Notes: generated by a model not told the origin, from the sequence alone. Positions 17,277 through 26,864 are shown, numbered from the stretch's first letter. The stretch is 64,000 nucleotides of DNA from Niallia sp. Man26 (GCF_022049065.2 NZ_CP095746.1:124001-188000); one strand, 5' to 3'. Made by a program: numbers and translations.

Positions 17277-18125
17277 ATGGAAAAATCTCATGCGTCTGCA
17301 AAAAATATTAAATTGGCCTTTGGGATTAATCTTCTTTTTTCATTATTAGAATTTATTGGCGGCTTTTTGATTAACAGTGTTGCTATTATGTCGGATGCTG
17401 TTCATGATTTAGGAGACTCTCTTTCGTTGGGGCTCTCATGGTTTCTCCAAAAATTTTCTAATAAGAAAGGGGATCAACAATTTTCTTTTGGCTATAAGCG
17501 ATTCTCTCTCCTTGGTGCATTAATTAATTCTTTGGTTTTAATTGGGGGATCCGTCTTTATTATTTCTAAAGCCGTTCCTCTGTTGTTTAATCCGGTACAT
17601 TCCAATGCGCAGGGAATGTTTTGGTTTGCCATTGTAGGAGTACTCTTAAATGGATTTGCCGCTTTTCGGCTGCACAAGGGGAACTCCATCAACGAAGGTG
17701 TTATTTCCTGGCATATGATAGAAGACGTTTTAGGTTGGGCAGCTGTTTTAATGGTCAGTATTGTTTTGTTGTTTAAGGATATTCATATTCTTGATCCGAT
17801 TTTGTCTCTTGCGATAGCCTTGTTTATTTTAATTAATGTTGTACGAAATTTGATTAAAACCATGAAGATACTCTTAGAAGGTGTACCAAATGGCGTTAAT
17901 ATAAAAGAAATTCAATCGAAAATTGAAAGGATACAGGGGGTTGTTTCGGTTTCTTCATTGCATATCTGGTCCATCGATGGAGAAGAAACTGCCTTAAATG
18001 CACACCTTTGTGTCACAGGAAACCGCCTGAGTGATTGTGAGGTAATTAAGAAGTCTGTACGGGACGTCACTTCTGACCTGAACATTACCCATTCAACAAT
18101 TGAACTGGAATGGAAAAATCAATAA
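17277..18125 (+). CDS. CDF-family cation exporter, second type
   Basis: 282-residue cation diffusion facilitator, shorter than CzcD and without His-rich ends. Six membrane segments, with metal-site motifs SDAVHDLGDS in helix 2 and HMIEDVLGW in helix 5 (D-H and H-D pairs) and a C-terminal domain ending HSTIELEW. AAAGGAGAAAG precedes the ATG. Likely substrates are Zn2+, Cd2+ or a similar divalent ion; the sequence does not distinguish. No CzrA-type operator was found upstream, so its control differs from czcD. Confidence 0.9.
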   Translation: MEKSHASAKNIKLAFGINLLFSLLEFIGGFLINSVAIMSDAVHDLGDSLSLGLSWFLQKFSNKKGDQQFSFGYKRFSLLGALINSLVLIGGSVFIISKAVPLLFNPVHSNAQGMFWFAIVGVLLNGFAAFRLHKGNSINEGVISWHMIEDVLGWAAVLMVSIVLLFKDIHILDPILSLAIALFILINVVRNLIKTMKILLEGVPNGVNIKEIQSKIERIQGVVSVSSLHIWSIDGEETALNAHLCVTGNRLSDCEVIKKSVRDVTSDLNITHSTIELEWKNQ

Positions 18126-18894
18126 GTAGTTGTAGGGAAGGACCTTTGCCCTTTAAAAAAGCCAAAATAAAGATCGGAAAAAAATTCAGTTTCTTTTCTG
18201 ATTTATATTTTGGTTATTCTATTTTGAAGTTTTCCTTAAAGAGAGGAATCCTAACTGTGTAATCATTAAATACTGTTAAGTTTGAAATTATAACGAGAAA
18301 GAAAAACCCTTTGGCAGGTAATCTTGTATCACTTACTGTATTTAACAAGGACGAGCGCATTTCGTAATTTTCTTCATAGGATAGTAGTGAATGATTAAGA
18401 GCCTTTCTTTCAGTGAGAGGAGATTATAGTTATGCTTTTATCTACTTTTATCAAGAATCTGTCTCTTATTTAAGTAGCTACAGCAATTTAGAACGTTTTG
18501 TCATACTAAAGAGTAATTTTAAAACACATTATTTAAAGTAAAAATACTTCCAGACAAGATAATGATATGAATATAAAAAAGAACGATGATGCTGAAGGAA
18601 GCGTAAATGACCTTCAAGCGGTATTTCTAAAAGGGATAATCCCTGGTTAAAAATTATCTTAAAACAAGTCCTCTTTTTAAGATAATTGTGTCTTGAGCCG
18701 GCAAGCTAAAAGGGACAAAAAATTTTACTCAGAATTTCACATAAATCATAACCAAAATCATACATTAGCTTAGATTTCACAACTTAAACCATCGTAATTG
18801 GTATGTATATCGCTAAACATCATCACGTAGCTAAAGCACAGGATTATCAAGGAATGGAGCTAGGTCCAATACTTATTTTGAACTCCAATATTTC
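18126..18894. other. Gene-free stretch with a repeated remnant
   Basis: An imperfect hairpin after the CDF gene (18160-18225) may be its terminator. The rest is mostly non-coding and includes a short frame at 18567 (MNIKKNDDAEGSVNDLQ...) that is not convincing. Positions 18669-18733 recur at 52030-52093. Confidence 0.4.
18669..18733. repeat. About 65-bp repeat, copy A
   Basis: CCTCTTTTTAAGATAATTGTG and following bases, then AGCTAAAAGGGACAAAAAAT, match 52030-52093 with scattered differences. TGTC and GGGACA flank the core as an imperfect inversion. Neither copy is near a known IS, so the nature of the repeat is open. Confidence 0.55.
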
Positions 18895-19008
18895 CATATA
18901 TTAATTTTTCAAGGGTGGTAAAGCTTTGGATGGTAGTATTAAGTAATACAGGAACAGTTTTAATTTTTATTTTAATTGCATTATGGAAACTACGTATGAA
19001 AAGTTAAG
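18895..19008 (+). pseudogene. C-terminal scrap of a P1B-type metal ATPase
   Basis: The end of this stretch reads MVVLSNTGTVLIFILIALWK LRMKS-stop, aligning with the C-terminus of the ATPase at 49078-51843 (MAVLSDTGAALIVILNALRL LRIKG). Upstream bases TTTCAAGGGTGG...CTTTGGATGG align with the TTCCCAGGGTGG...CTTTGGATGG of that gene with one base missing. So it is the last roughly 38 codons of a lost metal exporter. Confidence 0.75.
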
Positions 19009-19057
19009 ATAATAAAACGAAGAAGTGTCTGATTATGCGATATCTCGTATTTGCTAT

Positions 19058-19780
19058 TTAATACTCGGAAGTGATAATAGGTGTTCCAATTGTTACTTTT
19101 ACTTGATTCGTAGATTCACTAGTTTCTCTGTATGCAATATGGAGGTTCATGTATTGGTTATCACCAAGAGGGAGTTTATTCTCCCAGCGTTTCGTATATG
19201 CGGATAGAGAAACGAATTTTGTTTCATTTAGACTTTGTATTTCTTCTCCTGAAAAATTAGTTAATAGTTTAGATGCTTCAGTATACAAAGATTGATTAAT
19301 ATTTTTTGTTCCTTGGACGGTATAAAACGCCGAATAATCCTCTATTTTATTCTTATACATATTGAAGATTGCTGGCCATTTAGTTTCATCCCATTTGCCC
19401 TTTATATCATAGGTGACACTTAAATTATACTTACCGCTCTGTGAGTATATAATGATTAGAACTTTCTCCTCTAGGTCTGCAATAGAAGTTTTTTTCTTGC
19501 CTTCAATTTTATAGTAATCTTTCACAAATTTCTTTTTTGACCAACTATAATCTTTTTCAGTGTCTTTAATATCATCTATTGTCCTATCAAGATCTTTCAT
19601 ATCAGAATATTTCCTAATAGGTTCTTTAATATACATAGACCAATTATTAATAAATATATTGTTTTGCTTTGCAATTTGTGTAATTTGACTTAATTCATTA
19701 TCTTGGTAAAAAGCTTTAGCTTCATTTGTTGTTAAAGTTATTAATAAGAAAAAACAAAATAATAGAATTAATTTTTTCAT
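19058..19780 (-). CDS. YwmB-family secreted protein
   Basis: 240-residue exported protein: signal peptide MKKLILLFCFFLLITLTTNE cut near AKA, then a domain ending SLSAYTKRW, MNLHIAYRETSE and KVTIGTPIITSEY, which matches the YwmB family (named for a TATA-box-binding-protein-like fold, although it is extracytoplasmic). Its function is unknown. I chose the ATG at 19780, nine bases after GAGGGAG, over the TTG at 19789 that would leave no room for a ribosome site. It is a single-gene unit. Confidence 0.78.
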   Translation of the reverse strand: MKKLILLFCFFLLITLTTNEAKAFYQDNELSQITQIAKQNNIFINNWSMYIKEPIRKYSDMKDLDRTIDDIKDTEKDYSWSKKKFVKDYYKIEGKKKTSIADLEEKVLIIIYSQSGKYNLSVTYDIKGKWDETKWPAIFNMYKNKIEDYSAFYTVQGTKNINQSLYTEASKLLTNFSGEEIQSLNETKFVSLSAYTKRWENKLPLGDNQYMNLHIAYRETSESTNQVKVTIGTPIITSEY

Positions 19781-19979
19781 ACTTCTCAACTCCCTCTATA
19801 TATGAAGGATAGCCAGGAAAATAAAAATTTATACTAGATTAGTAAATTTTATGTTTTTATTCTTTAATAGGAATTGCAATAATCAAAACTTTAATATTGA
19901 GTTAATGGAATTAAGTAATTTTTTTCTAGTTATTTAATTAGGTATATCACCATGGATAAAAGATGAAAAGTATGGATGC

Positions 19980-20540
19980 AGAATCATTAAAATAGAAGAC
20001 ATTAGAAAAATATGCTCATGATATTTAGGTGGCAAAACGCGTGGATATAGAAGTTGTTGACATTCCTCGATCGGGCATTTATGTCCGGGCAACTTAGAGA
20101 CGATATTGGAGAGTATATCTATACGCTATGTTACTTTTTTGGTTGTGATATTTTTAAACTTAATGGCTATTTTTTTCTATGTCTGCAAAACTTGGAGTCG
20201 TAAAAGGAATAAATTTATTTGATTTTGCTTAGGAGCAATGACCTGAACCAGTTTCTTTTGGTCTATGGATAGAGGAAATGTTTGTAACGGTAACTGATTT
20301 GTTGCATTCATTGATGCTGCTATAAGGCTTTATTATTTTTTTGCATTCTTCAGCTGTAATCGCGCTATTGGTTCTTCTGTTATCCTTTAATTGCATATAA
20401 TGGGAGTTATGTCTTAAGAGTAGGGTATAGCTGGACTTGTTTTTGTAGTAGTAATTTCATTTGGGATATATGCAAAACAAGATATGTTACCACTCATACT
20501 GGTGTGCTATCCCTTTCTGGACACTAAAACTATTGAAGGT
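19980..20540 (+). pseudogene. Dead membrane protein, family not recognised
   Basis: One frame reads as a membrane protein broken only by stops: KYAHDI-stop-VAKRVDIEVVDIPRSGIY, then FSMSAKLGVVKGINLFDFA-stop-EQ-stop-PEPVSFGLWIEEMF, then LLHSLMLL-stop-GFIIFLHSSAVIALL. Most stops are TAG or TGA in places where Trp would fit, as in the other dead genes here. The hydrophobic segments are clear. I cannot name the family. Confidence 0.45.
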
Positions 20541-20681
20541 ATAAATTTATTGTGATTATTCATGTAAATATAAGGAAACCAAAAAAGGACCTAATTTAAA
20601 ATATTATAGGAAAGTTGCTCTACTTTGAAGTTAGACTGTTAAAAAGAATAATTCAGCCAATTAGTTAGTTATAATTAGAAT

Positions 20682-20714
20682 CCCGCTAACATATGTGGTT
20701 GTTGGCGGAACCCT
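20682..20714 (-). terminator. Hairpin after nhaC-like gene
   Basis: CCGCTAACA and TGTTGGCGG form a stem with one G-U pair just past the stop codon of the minus-strand antiporter gene. The following T content is low, so confidence is moderate. Confidence 0.55.
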
Positions 20715-20718
20715 AACT

Positions 20719-22137
20719 TTAAAAAAATAAGCCGGCAATTACAAACAAAATAGTTGAGACACCCAATGCTACGAAAGAGGAAGCGGATTTGGCCTTAGCA
20801 TAATCAACAACGGGCAAATCAAAAACTGAAGCAGTAGTGACGGTTGTCTCTCCTAAGGGCGAAGTGAAGTCACCAAAGGATCCTGCGGCAAACACTGCTG
20901 CCACCGCCAGTGGCAGTGAAGCATCGGTAGCTTCTGCTAATGAAATTGCTAGAGGCATTAAAAGACCCCATGTACCCCAAGATGAACCTATAAAATAAGC
21001 TATAAGCGAACCAAATAAAAAAACTGCTACCGGTACAAAAGCCCCTGACAAAAAGGTTCCTGCTGTTCCTGTTATGAAGCTGGAAAACCCAAGGTCTTCC
21101 GCCATATTTGCAAGTGCCCAAACGAGTACTAATAGTATGATAGCCATTATTATTTGGTTTCCGCCATCAATGAAATGAAACATTAATTCAGAGATTTTTT
21201 CCTTTCGTAGAAGGAACAAACATAAAGAAAAAATGACTGTCGCAAAAAGGGCAATTAACATTGCTTGCGTTGCATCAGCTTGTTGCATTGCATCTAAGAA
21301 CGAGTTTGCTCCCTTATGTAAACCATCTTGCCATATTAGATAAAATGTGCTAGATAGAAGTAAAAGTAAAGGTAAAATAAGGTTCATCGCTTTTGGTTCT
21401 ACCTTTTCTAATTCGGATTCAATACTTTCCCTGTGAATCTCTTCTTCAATTTCAGACACGTTATGACCATTATTTGAATCAATTCCTTTTCCAATATATC
21501 GCCCTGTCAGTACTGCAAATATACCGATTGTCACTATTGACAAAGCCCAAAAATTAAAAGGGATACTTGCTAAAAAAAGCTGATAAGGAGATCGGTTAAT
21601 ATTTAATTGATTTAACGAACCTCCTACAACAGAAACCATATATCCAGTGTAAGTTGTGGCCACAGGCATTAGGACAATTACTGGAACGGTGGAAACGTCG
21701 ATTGCATATGCAAGCTTTGCCCTCGTAATGGCAACGGATGTTTTTGCAGCCTTCATAACTGGTCCAGTAGTCATAATCCTAAACTCGCAATCCATAAAGG
21801 TGACGAGAATCGTAGACCATGCAACGATTAAGGCGCTTCGCTCGGTTTTAATTCGCTTCTGTACTGTTTTTGCAAATCCTTTAATGCCTCCAGCAACTTG
21901 CATCATACCAACAAGCCCTCCGAAAACAAATAGAAAAATGATGATTCTAAGGTTGTCTCTATCTGAAATGGCAATAAACACATAATCACTCATTTTAGAC
22001 AAAGAGTTAAAGATTCCGGGTTTTAATGAGTATGAGCCAATTAGAAGTCCCAATCCTAGACCAACTAATACTTGTCGGGTTGTCATTGCCACAAATACGG
22101 CGATGACAAACGGAACAATAGAAAACCAATTTTCCAT
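20719..22137 (-). CDS. NhaC-family Na+/H+ antiporter
   Basis: 472-residue transporter with about 11 membrane segments. Family features are the N-terminal SIVPFVIAVFVAMTTRQVLVG, the DCEFRIMTTGPVMK loop, GSSWGTWGLLMPLA and GSFGDFTSPLGETTV, as in NhaC-type sodium:proton antiporters and related exchangers. A cytoplasmic Glu-rich loop (HNVSEIEEEIHRES) lies in the middle. The ATG follows GAGGG. It is a single gene, divergent from the ZIP transporter. It may help sodium or pH homeostasis; the substrate is inferred from family only. Confidence 0.88.
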   Translation of the reverse strand: MENWFSIVPFVIAVFVAMTTRQVLVGLGLGLLIGSYSLKPGIFNSLSKMSDYVFIAISDRDNLRIIIFLFVFGGLVGMMQVAGGIKGFAKTVQKRIKTERSALIVAWSTILVTFMDCEFRIMTTGPVMKAAKTSVAITRAKLAYAIDVSTVPVIVLMPVATTYTGYMVSVVGGSLNQLNINRSPYQLFLASIPFNFWALSIVTIGIFAVLTGRYIGKGIDSNNGHNVSEIEEEIHRESIESELEKVEPKAMNLILPLLLLLSSTFYLIWQDGLHKGANSFLDAMQQADATQAMLIALFATVIFSLCLFLLRKEKISELMFHFIDGGNQIIMAIILLVLVWALANMAEDLGFSSFITGTAGTFLSGAFVPVAVFLFGSLIAYFIGSSWGTWGLLMPLAISLAEATDASLPLAVAAVFAAGSFGDFTSPLGETTVTTASVFDLPVVDYAKAKSASSFVALGVSTILFVIAGLFF

Positions 22138-22395
22138 TAATATCCCTCTTCTCTACAATAGATTTTACACACATATTTTGTACCAAAGGTTTAAAATCAT
22201 TCGTAAAATAATGAAATAATGTAGAGTGTATATCTTCTAATGCTATATAAGTTATTCGTTAACCTATCTTATACGATTAAACTCTTTAATATTAATTTGG
22301 ACTCAAAAAATATTAATTAAAACAATAAGCTAAGGGAATATAGAATTTTACCTCTGAATATATTTGTTAAAACTAGTTCTATATGGAGGCGTGGA

Positions 22396-23040
22396 ATGTC
22401 TGTAGAAATTAAGGTCAGTTTAATCATTATGAGTTTAGTTTTTATGGGGATAGTACTAGGGGGAGGACTCATTCGAATATTATTCCCTTTTTTGAGAGAT
22501 AAATATTACTTTTTGCCCCTTTTGGGCGGTGGAGTTTTAGCTGGAATGTTGGGATTTGAACTTATTCCTGAAGCCATAGCTAGATATGATATCCTTGGTC
22601 TAATGGCAGGAAGTTCTGTAGGTATTTTTTTTATTGTGCTTGTAGAAAAATATACTCATAACATAAAGTATAACGGTATACAAAATATGAAAGTTATATT
22701 TTTATTATTCTTCGCTTTATTCATCCACAGTATCCCTACAGGTATAGCTCTTGGAATTAATATTGGTGAAACTGATACTTCCCTTTTGAAAGTAACATTG
22801 GCTCATAATATCCCAGAAGGGATGGTTTTGATGACTTCTCTATTAATTTCAAAAGCCGGTATAAACATTTTTTGGATTTTATGCGCTATGTTATCGGCTG
22901 CACTAGCAATCAATGTGTATGTAGGGATGGAGTTAAACATTGCATCACCAAAAATAACAACTATGTTCATGGGAGCTGGAATTAGCACACTAGGCTATGT
23001 AACGGTTTATGAAATATTATGGAAAACCATTAGCAGGTAA
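22396..23040 (+). CDS. ZIP-family metal transporter
   Basis: 214-residue membrane protein with about seven segments and the two ZIP signatures that form the metal site: HSIPTGIALG in helix 4 and HNIPEGMVL in helix 5. ZIP proteins usually import Zn2+, Fe2+ or Mn2+. TGGAGGCGTGG precedes the ATG. It lies among exporters for the same class of ions. A short unrecognised frame follows the stop codon. Confidence 0.9.
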   Translation: MSVEIKVSLIIMSLVFMGIVLGGGLIRILFPFLRDKYYFLPLLGGGVLAGMLGFELIPEAIARYDILGLMAGSSVGIFFIVLVEKYTHNIKYNGIQNMKVIFLLFFALFIHSIPTGIALGINIGETDTSLLKVTLAHNIPEGMVLMTSLLISKAGINIFWILCAMLSAALAINVYVGMELNIASPKITTMFMGAGISTLGYVTVYEILWKTISR

Positions 23041-23082
23041 ACTTGCATTCACTGTAAAGCTAAAGATAAAGTAGCTTTTTCC

Positions 23083-23256
23083 ATGAATAATTTAGGCTGC
23101 CATACGGTGGTTAATTTTATAAATAAAGACAGCAATCCTCAATTAAACGAATTGTTTATGAAGGTATATATTCTTTCCTTATGTTTGTATAGAACCCGTG
23201 GTTTAAAATTATATGAATTCCATGCTAATATAGGCCCTAAAAGAAAAGCGAAGTAA
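23083..23256 (+). pseudogene. Short unrecognised frame, probably a fragment
   Basis: A frame that is open from 23044 reads CIHCKAKDKVAFS, then MNNLGCHTVVNFINKDSNPQ and SLCLYRTRGLKLYEFHANIG, ending at TAA 23254. It could start at the ATG at 23083 (57 residues) but there is no ribosome site, and the CxxC stretch before it looks like part of the same protein. I take it as a C-terminal fragment of an unknown protein. Confidence 0.35.
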
Positions 23257-23610
23257 GTGTGTGAGAGCTTTCCTCTTAAGGCCCTTAGTAAGGTATAGAA
23301 CCTTATATTGTTTCGGCATAAAGGATCAATAGTTTAGTTAATCAACAAAAATTTAATAGTTTCCTTTTATCACATTTATATGTCTGTATGTTTCTAACTG
23401 GTGGCATTCGGACTCTCATTCACATAGAACCGAGTTCTAAGACAACTGCAGATAGTGTATCAGAATGGAAATCTCTATTAAGTGACAGTCTTGGTTAAGA
23501 AAGCTTTGTAGTCATATTCTATTGGATCAAGACAGGCGTTAAGTTTGGAACAATGCTTTAGGAGTATGACCTTAGGTACAAACCACTTGATAGAGTTATG
23601 GTGGAATCAA
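23257..23610. other. Gene-free stretch
   Basis: No coherent frame, repeat or RNA structure was recognised. It probably consists of further decayed genes. Confidence 0.35.
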
Positions 23611-23619
23611 GGGTTGCTA

Positions 23620-23975
23620 AAAAATTACTAATAGAACATTATTAATTCAATTATCTTATGCAGAAGCACTAGGAGAACCATATGAACTTAAAAGTTGCAT
23701 TAGGAATTTAGTCTTGAATCAGTGTTTATATTAATACATTTTCATATACAATTAGAAAAGTTAATTTTAATAGTTCTAACAGTTATTTTATTATCTTGCT
23801 TGTTAAAATAGGCAAAATAAATAAGACTCTACAAGCATAGGAAACAAGGCATTGGATAAAACATTGTCTATAGAGAGGACACAAGGTCTCTATACTTCTA
23901 CAATCAAAAGGGAATGGATTTTAACTAAAGAAGAGAAGTGAATGTCAGATTTGGTAACAAACTTTTGCAAAGTAA
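23620..23975 (+). pseudogene. Second, heavily decayed SleB/CwlJ-like scrap
   Basis: Fragments align with the dead hydrolase at 9.6-10.2 kb: RTLLIQLSYAEALGEPYELK (there RTLLAQLIYAEAQGELYSGK) and, after a gap, LYFYNQKG...VNVRFGNKLLQ (there LYFYNPKT...VTVRIGNHSFA). Frames change several times. A hairpin with AAAAAAAGG and CCTTTTTTTT arms follows at 23978-24003, as one follows the other copy. Confidence 0.65.
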
Positions 23976-23977
23976 GC

Positions 23978-24003
23978 AAAAAAAGGGGAAATCCTTTTTT
24001 TTT
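23978..24003 (+). terminator. Terminator after the second hydrolase scrap
   Basis: AAAAAAAGG, short loop, CCTTTTTTTT. It is apparently the surviving terminator of the dead gene. Confidence 0.6.
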
Positions 24004-24194
24004 ATTAATTAAATAGGAACTAGGATTGGATCCTTTTTGTTTGAGTAAAAATAAAAATAGAACACTATCATAATCTTTTTGATTTCAGTCTCTAATGATG
24101 CTCTTGCTGTTTATGCCGTTTTGGAGTTTAGGAGTTCAATTTTTGTAAAGTTGAGGGTTTCGGAAGTTAGTGGTAAAAATACCCTTACGGAATT

Positions 24195-24222
24195 GTACAC
24201 AAAACGTACACTATTTGTACAC
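24195..24222. repeat. Three GTACAC repeats at 11-bp spacing upstream of cydA
   Basis: GTACAC occurs at 24195, 24206 and 24217, each separated by five A/T-rich bases, so the copies fall on one face of the helix. The set lies about 280 bases before cydA in otherwise empty sequence. It could be a cooperative binding site. Confidence 0.6.
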
Positions 24223-24457
24223 ATTTTTTTATATACTTCCATGATAACATTGTATACATAGTGAAAATAGAAAAATACAATCTATCATTTACATGATTAG
24301 AATGGTTGATAGTTGTATAAGGATTATCTATAGTTCTTATAAAGAAAGAAATCCTGTTATATGAACAAGGTATTGATAAATATGTGTAAAAGTTCTTTAA
24401 TGATAAATGTTTAAACCAGACAATCTATTGTTTAAGAGTATATAAGTATACAAAAAC

Positions 24458-24475
24458 TTGTTCAGAATTTCACAT
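24458..24475. promoter_or_regulatory. Possible degenerate Rex-like site before cydA
   Basis: TTGTTCAGAATTTCACAT lies 27 bases before the cydA start. The right half matches the TTCACA half of a Rex box; the left half (TTGTTCA) is poor. Rex controls cydABCD in Bacillus, which is the reason to list it. Fifteen or more of these bases also occur at 18730, so it may instead be repeat-derived. Confidence 0.3.
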
Positions 24476-24501
24476 AAATTAACATTTGAGGAGGCTTTAA
24501 A

Positions 24502-25854
24502 ATGGAGTTTGATACAGTTACAATAAGTAGATTAATTACCGCTATGACACTAATTTTTCATATTGTTTTTGCTACTTTAGGCGTAGGTGTACCATTATTT
24601 ATTTCGTTAGCTGAATTTATTGGTATTAAGAAGAAAGACAAACATTATGAATTATTAGCTAAACGTTGGTCCAGAGGTTTTGTGATATCTGTAGCTATTG
24701 GGGTGGTTACGGGAACGGCTATAGCCCTACAGTTATCTTTAGTTTGGCCAAACTTTATGGAGCTTGCCGGCAATGTGATTGCATTGCCGCTGTTTATGGA
24801 AGTCTTTGCATTTTTCTTTGAAGCAATTTTCCTGGGGATTTATTTATATACTTGGGATCGATTTAAAGGGAAATATACACACTGGTTATTATCTTTACCT
24901 GTCATTATCGGTGCAGGTATGTCGGCGGTATTCATTAGTACAGTGAATTCGTTTATGAATTCACCAGACGGATTTACCATGGTGAATGGTGAGTTTACTG
25001 CAGTAAATCCATTGCAAGCCATGTTAAACCCATCAACTCCCACAAGAGTCTTTCACGTCTTAGGAGGTTCATATTTAACAGTTGCTGCAATTTTAGCTGC
25101 CCTTGCTGCGTTTGCACTCTTAAAAAAGAAAGGTGCTGCAGAATATCATAAGAAAGCATTAAAAATGACTGTTATTTCTATGGTTGTGTTCTCTTTGCTA
25201 ACTGCATTAGGTGGAGATTTGTCAGCAAAATACCTAGCCAAGTACCAGTCAGAAAAATTAGCAGCTGCAGAGTGGCACTTTGAAACAGAGGGTAATGCTG
25301 ATCTTGTTCTTTTCGGATGGTTAAATGAAGATAATGAAGTAGTTGGGGCGATCCGAATTCCAGGTTTTTTAAGCTTTTTAGCAAATGGTGATTTTACGAG
25401 TGAGGTAATAGGGCTTGAGGAAACACCAGAAGGAGAACGACCACCATTAATCATTCACTATTTGTTTGATTTGATGGTTTCGATTGGATTATTCTTATTA
25501 GGGGTTTCGTCCTTGTATCTAGTATTAAGTAGATTTAAACGATGGGATGTCCACAACAAGTTTATATTATGGTTACTCGCTTTAGGTGGTCCACTTGCGA
25601 TGTTAGCAGTCGAATTTGGCTGGGTATTTGCAGAGCTGGGCAGACAGCCATGGATTTTAAGAGGATATATGACAGTGGAAGAGGCAGCAACTAAATCTCC
25701 CTATATTGTTCACATGTTTTTCTTATTTTTAGCACTATACTTAGTGCTTGGAACCCTATTTGTCCTTACTTTAAGGAAATTATTTAAAGATAAGCCTGTG
25801 GAACTCGAATTAGAGAAATACTACCCTGAACTTAATAAGGGGGATAAAAAATGA
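24502..25854 (+). CDS. cydA: Cytochrome bd ubiquinol/menaquinol oxidase subunit I
   Basis: 450-residue CydA, the haem-carrying subunit of the bd-type terminal oxidase, which oxidises quinol and reduces oxygen. Visible features are the N-terminal haem His in TLIFHIVFATLGVG, the quinol-binding Q loop in the short Firmicute form, and GRQPWILRGYMTVEEA after VEFGWVFAELG. About nine membrane helices. TGAGGAGGCTTT precedes the ATG. It is the first of four overlapping genes, cydABCD, in the Bacillus order. Confidence 0.97.
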   Translation: MEFDTVTISRLITAMTLIFHIVFATLGVGVPLFISLAEFIGIKKKDKHYELLAKRWSRGFVISVAIGVVTGTAIALQLSLVWPNFMELAGNVIALPLFMEVFAFFFEAIFLGIYLYTWDRFKGKYTHWLLSLPVIIGAGMSAVFISTVNSFMNSPDGFTMVNGEFTAVNPLQAMLNPSTPTRVFHVLGGSYLTVAAILAALAAFALLKKKGAAEYHKKALKMTVISMVVFSLLTALGGDLSAKYLAKYQSEKLAAAEWHFETEGNADLVLFGWLNEDNEVVGAIRIPGFLSFLANGDFTSEVIGLEETPEGERPPLIIHYLFDLMVSIGLFLLGVSSLYLVLSRFKRWDVHNKFILWLLALGGPLAMLAVEFGWVFAELGRQPWILRGYMTVEEAATKSPYIVHMFFLFLALYLVLGTLFVLTLRKLFKDKPVELELEKYYPELNKGDKK

Positions 25855-26864
25855 GCTATGAAGTAATTGGGATTAGTGTATTATGGATATTTTTATATGG
25901 ATATCTAATAGTGGCATCCATAGATTTCGGTGCAGGCTTTTTCGCTTACTATGCAAAAGTTACGAAACAAGATCACATTATCAATAAAATTATTTCACGT
26001 TATTTATCTCCAGTTTGGGAGGTAACAAATGTATTTTTAGTATTCTTTTTTGTTGGTATTGTTGGATTCTTTCCATCAACAGCCTATTACTATGGATCAG
26101 CATTACTTGTACCCGCAAGTTTTGCCATCATTTTGATAGCTATTCGCGGTTCCTTTTATGCTTTTGAAAATTATGGGTCAAAACAAAGTAATATTTATAT
26201 GTTTCTATATGGTGCAACAGGGCTATTTATCCCAGCCTCTCTATCGGTTGCCTTAACGATTTCTGAGGGCGGATTCATTACAGAACAAAATGGACACGTA
26301 TCATTAAAATACTTTGAGTTATTTACTAGTCCATTAGCTTGGAGCATTGTTGGTTTGGCTATTGTCTCTGTCCTGTTTATTAGTGCGAGCTTTATAACGT
26401 ACTATGCATCAAGAGCAAATGATATACCGGCACTTCATTTAGTAAGAAAATGGGCACTTTTTTGGGCAACACCAACCATTATTATGGCACTTACAACCAT
26501 GATAGCTTTAAGTCAGCGCAATCAGCAAAATTACGAAAATATGATTGATTTATGGTGGGTTTTTGGTCTATCGATGGCATTTTTCTTAATTGCGATTAGT
26601 CTATTGTATATTGGCAAGTATTATGGTGTTGCTTTTATAGCGATTATGCTGCAATTTCTTTTTGCCTTTTTTGGATACGGCATGGCCAAGTTTCCATATT
26701 TACTATATCCGCAAATCAGTATAGAAAATAGTGTTACAAATCCTTCGATGGGAATTGCACTTATTGTTGCATTTATAGCTGGACTGCTATTATTAGTTCC
26801 TTCCCTGATTTTGTTAATGCGTCTGTTCTTATTTGATGCAGATTACGCGAAGGGTAAAAAATAA
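25851..26864 (+). CDS. cydB: Cytochrome bd oxidase subunit II
   Basis: 337-residue CydB with about eight membrane segments: SIDFGAGFFAYYAK near the start, SRYLSPVWEVTNVFLVFFF, and RGSFYAFENYGSK are typical. The ATG overlaps the TGA of cydA by four bases (ATGA), showing translational coupling. It forms the membrane heterodimer with CydA. Confidence 0.96.
   Translation: MSYEVIGISVLWIFLYGYLIVASIDFGAGFFAYYAKVTKQDHIINKIISRYLSPVWEVTNVFLVFFFVGIVGFFPSTAYYYGSALLVPASFAIILIAIRGSFYAFENYGSKQSNIYMFLYGATGLFIPASLSVALTISEGGFITEQNGHVSLKYFELFTSPLAWSIVGLAIVSVLFISASFITYYASRANDIPALHLVRKWALFWATPTIIMALTTMIALSQRNQQNYENMIDLWWVFGLSMAFFLIAISLLYIGKYYGVAFIAIMLQFLFAFFGYGMAKFPYLLYPQISIENSVTNPSMGIALIVAFIAGLLLLVPSLILLMRLFLFDADYAKGKK

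Noticed and set aside
9610..20540. Reading TGA/TAG as Trp (alternative genetic code)
   Set aside because: Intact genes in the window use TGG for Trp and end at TGA, for example the DUF1405, kinase and cydA genes; the stops occur only in dead genes that also have frameshifts.
24195..24222. CRISPR-like array
   Set aside because: The repeat unit is six bases with five-base spacers, and no cas genes are present. No other regularly spaced repeats were seen in the window.
24079..24261. 60-codon frame upstream of cydA
   Set aside because: No ribosome site, and it runs through the GTACAC repeats and the presumed regulatory region.
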